Part shown: one piece after another, positions 47,657 through 59,800 of the stretch
How positions within the stretch are numbered: position 1 is the first letter of the stretch
Layout of the letters: each line of letters starts with the position of its first letter
From: Anadara kagoshimensis
Taxonomy: Eukaryota > Mollusca > Bivalvia > Arcoida > Arcidae
Direction of reading: 5' to 3'
Assembly (NCBI GenBank): GCA_021292105.1
Contig: CM037861.1
Location: 53,780,920 to 53,844,919 of the forward strand
Length of the DNA stretch: 64,000 nucleotides
Translations under genes and position numbers: made by a program
The notes under the pieces: model-generated
The model's input: only the letters and a program-made list of their open reading frames with translations
Told to the model about the DNA's origin: nothing
Database searches by the model: none

Positions 47657-49214
47657 AAAGTAAACAAAATCGATCTGAGGTAGATATGTAGTCCATAATA
47701 AATAAGCAAAATGCTTGAATTTCTGAACTATTGGAAATGAGATTGGTTATTAACTATAAGGTGATAAATAATTTGGAAGTTTCGAAAAATGTAAAATTGA
47801 CCAGAACCATAGGTGAGAACATAAGGACTTTCTTAAGTTTTTTGAAGATCTTCATCTAAAAGGGTAACTGCTGGACAATAATGAAACATAATTTAAAATA
47901 ATGTCTAGTAATACAATGGTTCTCTATACAGTTATTAATAGTGATACGCATAAGTGATAGTCTAGTTTTAGAATCTGGAATTGTTTAATTTATTGCAGGT
48001 TGAACTTAAGGTGATTTACAAATCGATATCTGAAATTGCATAAGTTAAAAGAATAACTACACTTACGATTAATTTTTTATGGAGTTATGTCCATTTTGAC
48101 ACTAAATTTTTTCATTGTGTATCGAACTCATAGAGCGTTATATCGATAATATTGGAACTTAACAGACTTTTTTCTTATTATTTGCAGAGGGTCCCATGAT
48201 TCTCCACAGTCGCTGCAATAATCTTTTTCTGAGGGTATGCATGTCCCTTTGGACACTTTAGAATGAATAAATATTCCAAGCAATTCTTTAAAAACTTACA
48301 ATTACCATGTTAAAATATCTTTATGCACAGTAAACTAATAGTTACCTTTTGGGAAGGACAATGTGTCGAGCTGGACATGATAGGGTTTTGATTGTTTATC
48401 CTTTTTAGGTTCCGTTTAGCTAGTTTTCCACAACCTCTCCATTTACCTATATGTGTTATGTTAACACACACACATACACACACAGACACACACATAAATA
48501 TATTATATATATATATATATATGAACCGGAAAAAACGACTAAACTAAATGATATAAATGATCAAAATCGTGACACAATACAAGTAAAATTAAAAACAAGA
48601 CAAGAAAACGGAACACATATTGGCCCCACTGAATTTAAATTCCAAAACATTGACTGGTACTAGAATCAATGTCAAATAGTGGGGTTATAGGTTTATAATA
48701 CGATTACATGGCTCCTACACAGATTTTTCACATTAAATACAGATTTGACATGTGATTTCCTCTAATCAATAAAAGACGACCACTTTCAATTCAAACTCTT
48801 GCAAACATTTGTACTATATAAATGACGATGTTATATAGAATTATTGTGCTAGGTTAGCATACATCAAAGAAATACCCATGTGTATATGTTACCTTCACAA
48901 AGCGAAAGATCGAGTTAGACAGTTATGAAATTATTGATTGCTGGACCATAATTAATACATCCCACAAGAAATGTCTATTAACTATTAATTTTCAACGATT
49001 ATTACCAATGTTTACTCACGCTTATAACGGTCGGTTAAGATTTATACAGGTCATAAATTGTGTTGATATTTATATAAGGCAACTAATGTCATTAATTAAT
49101 GTCGATTGCCTCAAACATGACGTCAAGAGCCAATTCATGACCAAATTGGATATTAACAAACCACAACATTTGGATTAATATTGAAATCTTCAACTTTGTT
49201 TTGTCTACAGAACG
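47657..49214. other. Intergenic; CA and AT microsatellites
   Basis: (CA)n at about 48464-48494 and (AT)n at about 48502-48522. No gene seen. Confidence 0.5.
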
Positions 49215-49560
49215 ATATATCTGCTTCTCCTGCTTATGTTGGGAACTGAATATAACAAAACAAGCTGCTTACATTTTTGACACAGTGATATTGCAAACAT
49301 AGGCTTATCAAATCCCTCAAAAAGTTTTTGGTCGTCATCACAAAATTCTTGATACGTATGGCGTCTCCGTATCCAAAATCACCATGGATATATTTGACGT
49401 GCCATAGTTTCACGTTCCTTTCATGTCCAATTATCCGGAGCAACCAGCCTCACTTCCCTGGTGGAAGTTAACGTGTTTAACTTAATTACCAGTTCCAATT
49501 TGTTACTTTGGGATTGCAATTTGGACATGGATTGGTATGTTTGTTTTTTATTTTTATCTC
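49215..49560 (+). pseudogene. Penelope-like RT C-terminus and tail, degenerate
   Basis: Reads in pieces: TSASPAY (49221), CKHRLIKSLKKFL (about 49293), SPYPKSPWIYLT, then the tail CCTCACTTCCCTGGTGGAAG and GGGATTGCAATTTGGACATG. Internal deletions relative to 17931-18490. Confidence 0.7.
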
Positions 49561-49603
49561 TTTTTTTAAATTCTGCTTCATATTAAGACTTATATCCTAT
49601 TTA

Positions 49604-49965
49604 TAAGGCCCACGAAAGGCTTCATTTTAAACTCTATGACAAACGTGATGACTTCAATTTTTCTATTGTCAACTTTCCTTTTTTATGCAGCGATATAATT
49701 GCTTCTCCTACTTTATGGCATATTTATTTCATAATTAATACGCCGTGGTAGGGTTTGCTCCAAGTTTGATGTCTCTGTGTCTAGGATTTCCCTGGATATA
49801 TTTGACGTTCCCTAGTTCAATGTAGCTAGCTGAACAAGAGTTGCTTACTCTTCTGGAGCACCCGGTCTCTATTCCCTTGTGGAAGTTAATGTGTTTAACT
49901 TATTTGTCATTTTCAAAGTTCTTATTTTGCCTCTGGATTGCGATTCGTGTTTTGTTTTTTGAGTT
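49604..49965 (+). pseudogene. Second Penelope-like copy in tandem
   Basis: AHERLHFKLYDKRDDFNFSI and VNFPFLCSDIIASPT, then frameshifts and a deletion, then the tail TGTAGCTAGCTGAACAAGAG, TTCTGGAGCACCCGG, TGTGGAAGTTAATGTG. Its 5' end falls at nearly the same codon as the 17.9-kb copy. Confidence 0.7.
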
Positions 49966-50267
49966 AAACTACAGATCCGTGCAACATACTTCATAACCCA
50001 TTAAAACGCCAGCCACCTTCAATAAACATGTCAACAATTAATTATTCAATTATAAGTGGCATGCGGGTCTATTATTGTAAATTGCTTATGGGCGATAAAA
50101 AAGGATAACATGTCTTGTTCAATGCATACAAAGATGAGGGGGGTGCATAGACTCAATCATGTAAGAAATTCATCATGTGTCAAGTTTTAAGTTTTTATCG
50201 GCAATTAGAACATGTTAGCTACTGTCATATGCCACATACTACTTTTGGTATATTCCATTTACTCTCA

Positions 50268-50402
50268 GTTTTCATTACTCATGTGGCGGGTGTAGCAAGT
50301 GAAACAGGTGCTTACCATTCGACCTTACCCCCCCCCCCCCCATTGGAGGTTCACGTGTTGAACCTAATTTGTTAGTTTCAAAAGTTTTACTTTGGTTTTG
50401 GA
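50268..50402 (+). mobile_element. Penelope-like 3' tail, plus arm of an inverted pair
   Basis: CATGTGGCGGGTGTAGCAAG, CAGGTGCTTACCATTCG, a C run (about 14), TGGAGGTTCACGTG and AAAAGTTTTACTTTGG. Confidence 0.7.
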
Positions 50403-50417
50403 CAAAAATACATATGA

Positions 50418-50516
50418 CACATGTTCGAATCACAATCCAAAAAGCAAAGTAAAAACTTGCAAAAATAATAAAACACCGACTTCCACCAGGGATGTGAGGC
50501 CGGATGTTCCTCTTGT
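50418..50516 (-). mobile_element. Penelope-like 3' tail, minus arm of the inverted pair
   Basis: On the minus strand: GGCCTCACATCCCTGGTGGA, AGTCGGTG, AAGTTTTTACTTTGC, TTTTTGGATTGTGATTCGAA. It faces the plus copy across about 15 bp. Confidence 0.7.
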
Positions 50517-50765
50517 AGGTGTTCTAAGATATGTAGAAGTCAATATTTCATTAATGGTTAAAATTAACATCATTTTATTTTTCAGACATGTAATAATAAC
50601 ATAGCAACATCAATCGTAAAACAAATACAAACATTTCATTTATATTTCACATTTAATTAATTAATTCACATTTGGTTATTTATAATGATTCAAATTAAGT
50701 ATAAAGATATAAATAAGAACATCTATGTACATATAAGTAGTAAAAAATACTACATCTGACATGAA

Positions 50766-50961
50766 TGGGATTCGTCAGGGTACCTCGTGACCAATACCCC
50801 TTAACGTTTGTGCGGAACGATTTAAAACACGTTTATGTCGCAAACTTCCTGAAAAACACCGTTTTAGGGGAAAACATACAGAATTCAATCATATGCAATT
50901 GAAATATTTGATTCGCTCTCGCTCTCAAATTATAGGGTATCACGTTGGACTCTGATGAACT
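50766..50961. mobile_element. Palindromic MITE copy
   Basis: GGGATTCGTCAGGGTACCTC then GTGACCAATACCCC at the left; TAGGGTATCACGTTGGACTC then TGATGAACTC at the right. Same family as 27961-28160, in inverted ends. Confidence 0.65.
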
Positions 50962-51764
50962 CAAGGTTGTGAACAAATTGTATACCACTATGAAAGACGA
51001 ACGGGATACCCTCATCCCTAATGACAACACAAAACTAAACATAATTGTTCCCCGATTTACAGCTCGGCCTGAACCAAAAATCAAATGAATCAACATTGTG
51101 AACAGCACCAGACAAGTCTTTATAGTTTTTTTTAATACCAGTTGTCATGATTCATTAGGAACTATAACGTTTTTTATAAAGGCGATATTAAAAAAATGAT
51201 TTTGAGTATAACTGAAATGGTACTTATTTATAATTTTTGGTTTTTATCATTCGTAATATTCTGATATTGCAATTATCATATTACTTTAAAAAATTCAAAA
51301 ATTTCTTACATGGCAGAAACGTCTTTTTTTTAAAAAAAATACATGACTATATTATATTATGTAGATTGAAATGCAATAAATTCAACACATGTTACCGATT
51401 TGCAATGCATAGCTGTATAATTAACAAAAAATAAATATGGACGAATTATTTGGAGTATTAATGCTTTGTACAACACAAGTTTCTGAGAATTAAATAAAAC
51501 AAAACAACGAAAACAAGACATGAAATAGTTTGAACAGAAACCATGAAAAATCACTATAATGTATATATTATGTAATACCTGTACAATAATACTCAACAAT
51601 TGAATCAACAATTGAACGTGACGCAACATGAAATACTCTTTATCTTGTAAATATTCTAAGATCGAATTGTTATAATTCCATAAATAAAGGTTAATATGAT
51701 TAAAATGACAAAAGTAATAAGAATATTGTAATATCAATTATAATAGAAATACATGTATATACAT

Positions 51765-51990
51765 TTAATTAACATTGCACAAATAATACATATTTGGAAA
51801 TATATAATGATTCATATAAAGTATAAAGGTATAATTAGGTATAATTAATTAACATATTATATCAGTTTAAAATTTACAGCACTAGAAGGCCGTTTCAGAT
51901 TATAATTCCTCATCAGTAGTGCCTAGTATAAATAAGAATATCTATTTACAAATGAGTAAAAATTTCTTCATCAGGCAAGAATTGGGATTC
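51765..51990. repeat. Paralogous copy of the 50640-50780 segment, carrying a 97-bp insertion
   Basis: Both copies share ATTTAATTAA, TATAATGATTCA, AAGTATAAAG.TATAA, ATAAGAA.ATCTAT and GGGATTCG. Only this copy has 51835-51931 between the two halves. Confidence 0.7.
51879..51922 (-). ncRNA. Hammerhead-ribozyme-like motif inside a 97-bp insertion
   Basis: On the minus strand GCACTA - CTGATGAG - GAATTATAATCT - GAAAC - GGCCTTC - TAGTGC. The outer arms form six perfect pairs. Both invariant core boxes (CUGAUGA and GAAA) are present. Stem II is short (G.U, G-C, A-U). The base triplet before the 3' arm is TTC where an active type-I hammerhead has GUH, so cleavage may be lost. Established: hammerheads occur in Penelope-like elements and in small metazoan retrozymes. 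Confidence 0.55.
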
Positions 51991-52079
51991 GCAAGCATAA
52001 CACATGAAAGATCATAGTGTATAAATATTATCAGTTAGCTTGGCTTGCCAAAGATCACTGGATTTCCCTTAGTACCCCC

Positions 52080-52350
52080 GTATACGCCACAATCCAAGAC
52101 GGTCGCGATAAAAATCAAAGCATCATTTCATCTGATTTCCTGTTTATTTCAATGCTTGTTTTATCATAACTGATAATGATTACGTAAAACAAAACGTAAT
52201 TGACCAGTCACGTATACGCCACAATCCAAGACGGTCGCGATAAAAATCAAACCATCATTTCAACATTTCATCTGATTTCCTGTTTATTTCAATGCTTGTT
52301 TTATCATAACTGATAATGGTTACATAAAGCAAAACACAATTGGCCAGTCA
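52080..52350. repeat. Two tandem copies of about 132-139 bp
   Basis: Each copy starts GTATACGCCACAATCCAAGA then CGGTCGCGATAAAAATCAAA and ends near CCAGTCAC. The second has a small extra CATTTCAA. The copies start at 52080 and 52212, in the likely 3' flank of the EGF gene. Confidence 0.9.
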
Positions 52351-52731
52351 CTCTTTGTCCTGAATATAGAATCATTTATATGGTATTCGTAATGACAAAA
52401 TATTGTCACGTCGTATTTCATTCAATTTTCTGAAAGAAATATATTTAAAAATGGCAGAATATTAAAAACGACACGACAATATATTATTCTGTAGTTTAAA
52501 AGGCAAGTAGACAACATACATAATAATACTGAAAGGTCTCCTTTAAACATATTCGGCAATTATTCTCAGTTTCTGCAGTAAGTGTACATATAACAACATA
52601 ATATCACTTCAAGGAAAGTCAAACTTTGTGACCGTAGGAATGTTACAACTTAGTACTCCGATAGCCAGTTTGCATCAATGTTTTACCAATAAAGAAACCA
52701 GAAATTTGAAACAATTGTTTAAAATGACATA

Positions 52732-55700
52732 TCACACTGTATTGTATATATCACTGTCTTCTTGTTTAATCTTCAATGATAAAACCGGAATCGTCGTCTC
52801 CAGGTTTTCAAAAATCGTGCTTTCATCATCTATGTCGATCGTGCCATCAGCAGAATACTCCACCGACCCTTCCGCTGGCAAAGGAATTGTGTCACATCTC
52901 GGTAATTTTACATCATAATCTAAATTAGAATAATATGATAATTTGTTATTTCTAACATGTCTCTTTGACAGCCTTAACAGTTAATTATGTTATAGTGAAA
53001 CCTACCTCATGAAATTAATGAGATTTAAGCTTGATTGGGATTAAACAGACTTAAGCTTGGTCGGAATTGAGCATACTTAGCTCAGTCGGAGGTTTTATAA
53101 TCAGTTGAATAAATATTTACTTATCCCGTCTTAATTCACATACTTGCTTTGTTATGGTCACAGTCGCTTTAGTTAAAATCAAAGCAACCAAATAATTTCT
53201 ATATTGTTGGTTCATTCAGGCTCACAGCTTGGAAAGATTGTATATAGAGAAAACGTTCACCTACTAGTAAGTAAGGAATACCTAAAGAAGAGTGTATAGG
53301 AATCGACAAAATTTGGACATATTTCACATTTTACTAGATAGACGTCGCAAATAAAGATGGAGATAATAGGGTATTATTGCGCTTTATTTATTTACCATAA
53401 AAAGTGGTGTTCTTCTCCACAGTTAAGATATCAAGACGGTCAGTTCTCCGATGATACTATTGAACTTCGGCAAGCGTCTGACGAATATGCGTGTTTTTAT
53501 GTGTTTTTAATCACATTTATCTGTTGATTATACTCAGCAGTGTGATGTTGATGGAAATAAAACTAATACAAACTAGGGCACCGCATAGTCAATTAAAAAG
53601 AACTAGTACAACACAACTTATTTGACATTAATAAGACAAAAGAAACAAAGTAATTGACAATAAAAATAAAATGAAGAAATTAAGGAGAAAAAGAAAAAAA
53701 AATTGAAGACAGATAGGAAGGTTGAAGAAAGAAATAAGTATAAAAACCGTAATAATAGTATGATTGTAATTTTACGTACCTTCTTCCTCTTTGTTACATT
53801 TGTAGTATCTACCATTAAACGTCATCCTGCAGTTTGTAAACTGGTTACCATGGCATTCTATTAACTCTTCATCATCATCTTCTTCAAGTGCACATATGTA
53901 TACAACCTAATGTAAACAAACAAAAAACGATTACATAAATCAACAATACCAAGACACACTTTCAAGTTGTTCATTCATCAAAATTAGGCAAGGTTATCTA
54001 GAACTGTTACATTAGTTCAAGTACATCGTAACTGTGTCTGTACATCTTCTAAACAAAATGAAAAAAGGAATAAAAAGATTCGACAGAGCAATTTTTAAAT
54101 ACAACATACTGTGAAATAATTTATTTTAATTTTGTGCAGTAGTAAATTCGTGTTTTGAGGTGTCGTTGTCATGAACTTTCGTGGTTAAGGCTATCCACAA
54201 AAATGGCAAAAAATGGCAAAAAATAATATTAATAATAATGAAAGGAAAAACGAAAGAAACAACGAAAAAATGATTTGAAATAAACAAATCGTTCATGGTA
54301 CCAAGTCTAAATTGTAAAATGTACCAAATGTATGATACAAAAGTCAAAAGTTTACAAAGTCTATAAAACAGAACAAACAATTCAAACTTTAAGTATATGA
54401 TTTGTTATGGTGGTTGAAATATTAAATATAGTGTAAAATGATCTATCATATGTTAATATGAAGTGACAACCTTCATATACACTATCAGAAACGTAACTTA
54501 CAATGTCAGAATGAAATATGCCATTTAATTATCTATAACGAATGATAAATGATGTTTATGATAAAAGGATTCTACCTCTTCAATAGTATCTTCACAAAAT
54601 TTTCCAGTATATCCCGAGGGGCATCTACATTTAAGTTCTGAGGCATAAGACATGGGTCCGCATATTGCTGTCCCGTTGTTTTGACACGGGTTTGCAAATC
54701 TTCGACAATATTCACCTACAATGAGAGTATTAATGTTTTTATAAAATTTTATAAAATTTAAAGCGAAGTTAAAAGAGATAATGTCAATCGAAATAACTTG
54801 ACAAAACACAGATATATCTGCTAGTTCAATCGCATCCGTTATGGTCATTATTCGAAGTAACATGTTTTCCACATTACAGAACAAACCAACCACATAAGAA
54901 TGAGACACGAATTTAAATATGTGCTCATTATTAATATGTCCTCATCATTATATAGAACAAACCAGGCACCCAAATCATAATATTTGCGCTTTACTCTGAT
55001 TAAACACATGTTCAAATCGCAACCACTAAAGCAAAGAAAGCAACTAGCAAACATTAAGATTAAAACACTCGAACTTCCGCCAAGGCAGTGGCGTCCTGTA
55101 CCTTGACAGGATAAACACTTCCTGTATACCAAACTACATGCGCAACATGTGGCATCAAAATTTAAAATGGAAGGAATAAGGAACTATGTGACTTCAAGTA
55201 CTTTCAGGGTAATTTTTGATACTGAGAAATTATAACAATAATGTATCCTCCAAACATTATTGGTGTTCATTACTACTAATAACGTGTTCTGATAGTTATA
55301 GAACAAAACAGAGACACGAGAACGGATGTCATATAAATAGCTTAATCCGATTGATAATGCAAGAGGGGCTTCGGTGGCCGAGTGGTCAACCGCCATTTCA
55401 CAACTGACCGCATCTATATATGTAAAATAATCTTTACTGGGACTTGAAACTCTAGTGATATCACAAACTCAGTAGGCAATAATTGTGTATTCCTGAGTAG
55501 GCAATAATTGTGTATTCCTGTGAGAAACATACTATGTCTAAATTTGCTGCTACTTAAAATTTGAAATTTCTCAAAAACTAAGGTATTCTCCCTCAAAGTA
55601 TTTCCTTAGCTAAATTTGGTAACATATATTTTGGTCCTTTTGGTAATCTTTTGAAATCTTGAAAGCAATTTTGGTTTCATAATTTCGGTCAAGCACTACT

Positions 55701-56795
55701 GATGAGGAATTGAACTTAAAACTGGTATAATATGTAATTAATGTGTCTTCTACATTGTAGAACAATCAAACACAAAAACAATCATTTTAAAATTACATAT
55801 ATATTAGATATAATGTTTGATCAATCGATAACTTACATGTCAAAACTGTGCTTGGATCATCGTTTCGATTTCGGCACAATGATTTCCATATTGATTTATG
55901 TTGACCACACATCAGGCACTCTTGTTTTACCGACTTCTGGAAGAATTTGTCACATGGGTATATGTCTAGTTCAGCTGAAAATATAATTAAAACAATTTAT
56001 AAATTCATACATTGACTAAAATTATTATCTATAAAAGCTTGAATAATTTATGACTTTGTTGAAGCCTGAAGCTATTTTATGGAACAATTATTCTGTAACT
56101 TAGATTCGTAACCTAAATCTGACAACTTTTGGCAAAGTTTCATTTGTCTTGAATATAAAAAAATATAGATACATATTAGCATAGGACGATCACTTTTATA
56201 TGACAACTTTTATTCGTTAATATCTTGAAAACAGACAAAATGATAAAGATTTAACGCATATTTGTCAGATTTAAGATAAGGAATATATTAGTTATGAAAT
56301 GATTGTGAAGCTAGCAACTGGAATACTGGCAGCCAGATACATTCGCTAACGAACAGGGAGGAAATGTTGAACCCACTGGCTACGCTTATTAGTATTCTTT
56401 GGGACCCCGGTAGCCGGATTTCAGCTAAGCGCTTTCTAGTCTCAGTGCTTCTTATCGCTTAGTTTCTAACTCCAATCGGACAGTTACTAGAGTGAGAAGA
56501 ACGTCGGAGGTTATCAATCCATTCAACTCTTATATATTTCTTTTCGGCAGTAAATAAATATCTTCTATGCTGTGATAGTATATTTTCAGATTCAAAAGTT
56601 TTTATATTTTTATTCAAGGCAGCTGTGTACATATAAATATAGCATATTAAAATAAAAACTCATCGCCCGGAAACATAGATCGCTTGTATTAATCCTAAGT
56701 TGTTATAACTATAACCACTTACTGTAATATTCGTCAACTAAACAGTATTGTCTTCGTTCACTTTCATTTTCAAACTCTTTTGAATCTAAAACATA

Positions 56796-56844
<49 letters not shown>

Positions 56845-59800
56845 TCCTATATAATCTGCAGTGAAACTTTATATCATGTCACAACAGAACGTTGATTAAA
56901 AGCTGTGGTAACAACACGTGAGCTTTATTTAAACGCTGATCGTAAAATAAATAGTAGATAACAGAATGTCCGGAAATAGTATTAGTTCTAACTAAACAGG
57001 AGGTGCTTAACCTTCCGGAGTACCCGGTTTAAGTTCATGTGTCTAACATAACTTGTCAGTTCCAAAATTTTTACTTTGCTTCTAGATTGTGATTCGGACA
57101 TGGATTAGTATTTTTGTTTTTGATCCACAACATTAGACATAATTTTGTCTACATTTAATTCAGTTCATGCCCAATTTCGGACATTTAATGATCAATAGTT
57201 CCACTACTTGTCTGTCTTTTCTTGTCTAGTTTTGTTTGTTTTTTGCTTTTGGTTGCTTTAGCATATTTTCTTGTGCTTGTTAGCTACAATCAAATTGTGT
57301 ATTTATAGTTTTGTTACAGCACAACGGCAGATATTAGTGCAAGTTGACTTCAAATTGCCTGTTGTAATTGAATACCAATTTTGTCATAGTAAAAAAGCGC
57401 TTATTGTTATATGTTTGTTACAAATTGTTCGTTTCTAACTTTAATTTGCAATGACAAATTAACGCCTTCTATACATGTATTGCAAATTGCTTCTTATAAC
57501 TTCATTGCACATTTGCCATGACACAATAACGTCTATTATTTAATTTAAGATACAAAATTGTTTCTATTTTAATGTCAAATTTGCTTTCGTCATTAACGCC
57601 TACTAGAGTATATAAGTTATAAAATCCCTGTTGCCAATTCAATGTCACATTTGCCGTGGCAAAATTACGCATACTAGCAGCTACAAATTGCTTGCTATCA
57701 TGTTAATGTCTTTTTGTCCATGGGAAAATCAAGAATTTTTGCTAGACACATTCGATATTTGTTTCGGTTATACACTCTTTGAGACCACACATGTGAGGTC
57801 TCGAATCACCTACTTACAGCGTGGACCTGTTATATAAGATCATTAATCACACTAAGATAATATACTGATATATTAAACACTTACATTTGCTGGGACTGTG
57901 TCTCTGTATGGTTTGTTTAGAGATACATCTCATATCTAAACAAAGATAAAGTAATAAGTATCATATCAGCTTTCTTATAAACATAAAACAACTTTATCAG
58001 ATAATTAAATAAATATTCTTGCTAATTTTATTATATGATTTAACTCAAACGAGACAAAAATCTTTAACAAGGTTCTTTTTGTGATAAGAAACATTTTTAT
58101 AAGACATTCACCAAAAATGACCTTTGGTGATAAATAAAAATATATCAAACTTTTAAACTTGACCTTTTGTTCGCATTTCTAACAAATGCTATTGTGTACA
58201 ACTATTTGCAACCAACATTGACCTGTCTGCTTGACTTTTAGTGATAAATTATATATATGAGACTTTTAAACTTCTCTTGTGTTTCTAACGAATGTCATTT
58301 ATAGGATTTAAAACACTGCACATACCCGAATTCAAAAGGCACCCAAATGATTTCAAATTAGTTAATCTTTATAAAAACATTAGCAATTTTATTTTATTTT
58401 TTTTAACAAATATCATTGTAAACATTATATACACTGTATGGTATATATAAATTGACCTTTCCATTTGATCTTTGAGTACTAGTATTTATTATGGACAAGT
58501 ACAATAATGTATAAGGAGCGTAGGTGTAAATTTCGTCTAAATCATGAGAAAAACAAGCATTGCTTATACATTATACATAACCTCTTAAAATACTACCCAT
58601 GCATTGGGTGCATCCTCTTTAAAAATATTCCCAAATGAAGGGTCAAGCGGACAGATCAATGTTGTTTACCTATAACTGTTACCATTATTAGTGTTATAAT
58701 TCAATAACGATGTACGGCAAGCTGGCATGGGACGTTTCTATAGACAATCAAATACCATGTGACATTAATTAATTTTGTTTATTTATTCATGATACATCAT
58801 ACTTAATACGAGTAATTGGTAATGATTTTTATTTGTCTTGTTGCTCAGATGGACATTTGTAAAATGCCAAATAGGAAAAATCCCCAAGGACAAATATGCA
58901 TACATTATGTGGCCCCATGAACAAATCATTATCCGATCTCACGAAGACCCATTATCCGACATCACAGTTTTTAATGATGTACTTTATCGTGCATGTTTTA
59001 ATGGCGGTATAACAATTTAAAATTCTTTAATTTTGGGCCAGCTGTGTTATTTAATATACTTTTTAAACATATTCCCATGTTAATACATTGATTTGCATTT
59101 CAAAGCACAACGTTCTTTTTTTTACTGAGAGCATCAGAAGCACATTTTATAGATACGGATTTGTAGTTTAAAGCCCAACGTTGATAGTTTGACAACATTA
59201 GGAACTGGGTATACATGAAGTTCTGAAAACAATGATCTCAATCTTTTGGCAGGAAATATAAGCCACTACACATACTACATGTATCATTGTTTTGTAATCG
59301 ATGGCTTTTGTTTCTTCACATTAATTTTATCCGTTTTGTTGTTTTATTTTCTTATAATGCATTTGTTCTTGTTGCTGTTTTCAAGTAGCTTTAGCTTTTT
59401 TATTTATGTGTTTGTGAAAGCAATTCTTCCGTTAATTATAAAAAATAAACATATCAGTCCATGTTCAAATCACAATCCAAAAAGAAAACTTAGAAAATTG
59501 GCAAATTTAGTTAGAACACACGGACTTCCATTAGGCAAGTGAAACCGGGTGCTCTGGAAGTGTAAGCGTCTTTTGTTTAGCTAGCTTCACCACCATGTGG
59601 GTAAACACGCTTATAACTACCTATTACATATGCAAGGGTAGTTTTCACAAATAAAACGGATAAATAAACTGTTAGGTGGAGAGAGTGTAACGCAAATCTA
59701 TAGTGGTGGTAATTTGTGCACGTACCAGACCACGTCAGACCATACAATGATATACATATACATTTTATAAATAAATACATTACATCATTTATATAAAGGA

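Noticed and set aside
50940-50965. Another hammerhead core at CTCTGATGAACTC
   Set aside because: No GAAA box or paired arms follow; it is the end of a palindromic MITE.
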